From positions 1,179,745 through 1,208,427 of the forward strand of contig BFEA01000036.1 of the NCBI GenBank assembly GCA_003427395.1: a stretch of DNA of 28,683 nucleotides, read 5' to 3'. Position numbers and translations under genes: made by a program. Within the stretch, counting starts at the first letter, position 1, and each line of letters begins with the position of its first letter. Positions 28,479 through 28,683 of this stretch are shown here, in pieces. The notes beneath the pieces are model-generated. The model made no database searches, was not told the origin of the DNA, and worked only from the letters and a program-made list of their open reading frames with translations. Source of the DNA: Chara braunii (Eukaryota; Streptophyta; Charophyceae; Charales; Characeae).

Positions 28479-28544
28479 TTGTCGCACAGGTATAGTTGTA
28501 TTTGTCGCGCTGGTGTAGTTGTGTTGTCACACAGCCGCACGCCT
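28479..28544. repeat. Second copy of the 27621-27686 TTGTCACAC segment
   Basis: ttgtcgcacaggtatagttg, tatttgtcgcgctggtgtag, ttgtgttgtcacacagccgc match the segment at 27621-27686 with a few substitutions, in the same orientation. Confidence 0.9.
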
Positions 28545-28683
28545 CGGTATATAATATATATATATCGTTGGAAAAACGAAACCATACAGTAGGTCCGTAA
28601 AACGCAATACCCCAACAATGGGGAAAAGCAAACCAAAGAAGGAGGATAGAAAGGAGAATTAGAAAGAGTATATATATATATAT
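28545..28683. other. Window end, AT-dinucleotide runs
   Basis: TA runs at about 28550-28566 and 28667-28683. No gene. Confidence 0.6.

Larger units (their letters stand above)
21884..28683 (+). other. Probable first intron of the TOC64-like gene (runs off the window)
   Basis: Starts with GTGAGT directly after the exon. I searched the rest of the plus strand by eye for the expected continuation (Phe-Asp... then a Gly-rich amidase start) and did not find it, so the intron, if the gene is intact, is at least 6.8 kb. It is filled with repeats, and no other convincing gene is seen in it. The alternative is that the gene is broken after exon 1. Confidence 0.5.

Overview
This is a nuclear, eukaryotic, repeat-dominated window. 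Two things point to the green plant lineage. One is a probable first exon of a TOC64/OEP64-type amidase-like chloroplast import receptor at 21657. The other is an LTR retrotransposon whose primer-binding site matches the 3' end of plant initiator tRNA-Met. Retroelement decay, a very long candidate intron and heavy low-complexity content would suit a large streptophyte genome, for example a charophyte alga such as Chara, but that placement is inference. The window has sequence gaps (N at 3514 and 5231, NNN at 6735-6737).

Layout. 1-1969: diverged tandem and direct repeats, ending in an array with units of roughly 90-110 bp. 1970-8329: one old Ty3/gypsy chromovirus-type LTR retrotransposon on the minus strand. 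It has two LTRs, a 5-bp target duplication (GTACC) and a PBS, but pol survives only from the RT YLDD box to the chromodomain, with stops and frameshifts. Gag, protease and most of RT are absent; AT-rich and GA-rich sequence occupies that space. 8335-8690: the other half of the split array. 8707-9067: three tRNA-like sequences, all on the minus strand. 9196-10657: a 5'-truncated minus-strand LINE. 11161-11950: a diverged direct repeat. About 13.5-17.2 kb: a long, badly decayed plus-strand LINE (endonuclease, RT, zf-RVT).

17.2-21.6 kb is mostly non-coding. It holds microsatellites, a possible tiny two-exon gene for a 39-residue acidic peptide (18985-19181), a fold-back element (20142-20369) and the GC-rich upstream region of the TOC64-like gene. 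Exon 1 of that gene is 21657-21883 with a GTGAGT donor. I found no second exon, so 21884-28683 is probably the start of an intron of at least 6.8 kb. That region carries a pyrimidine-rich block, two more short inverted-repeat elements whose ends read GGCTACC-like, an ~820-bp minisatellite with a 227-bp higher-order period, three copies of a ~200-bp dispersed repeat, and an array of palindromes built on GTTGTGTGACAACGT.

The only sequence I would call a likely functional gene is the TOC64-like exon. Most long open frames elsewhere come from low-complexity DNA or decayed transposons.
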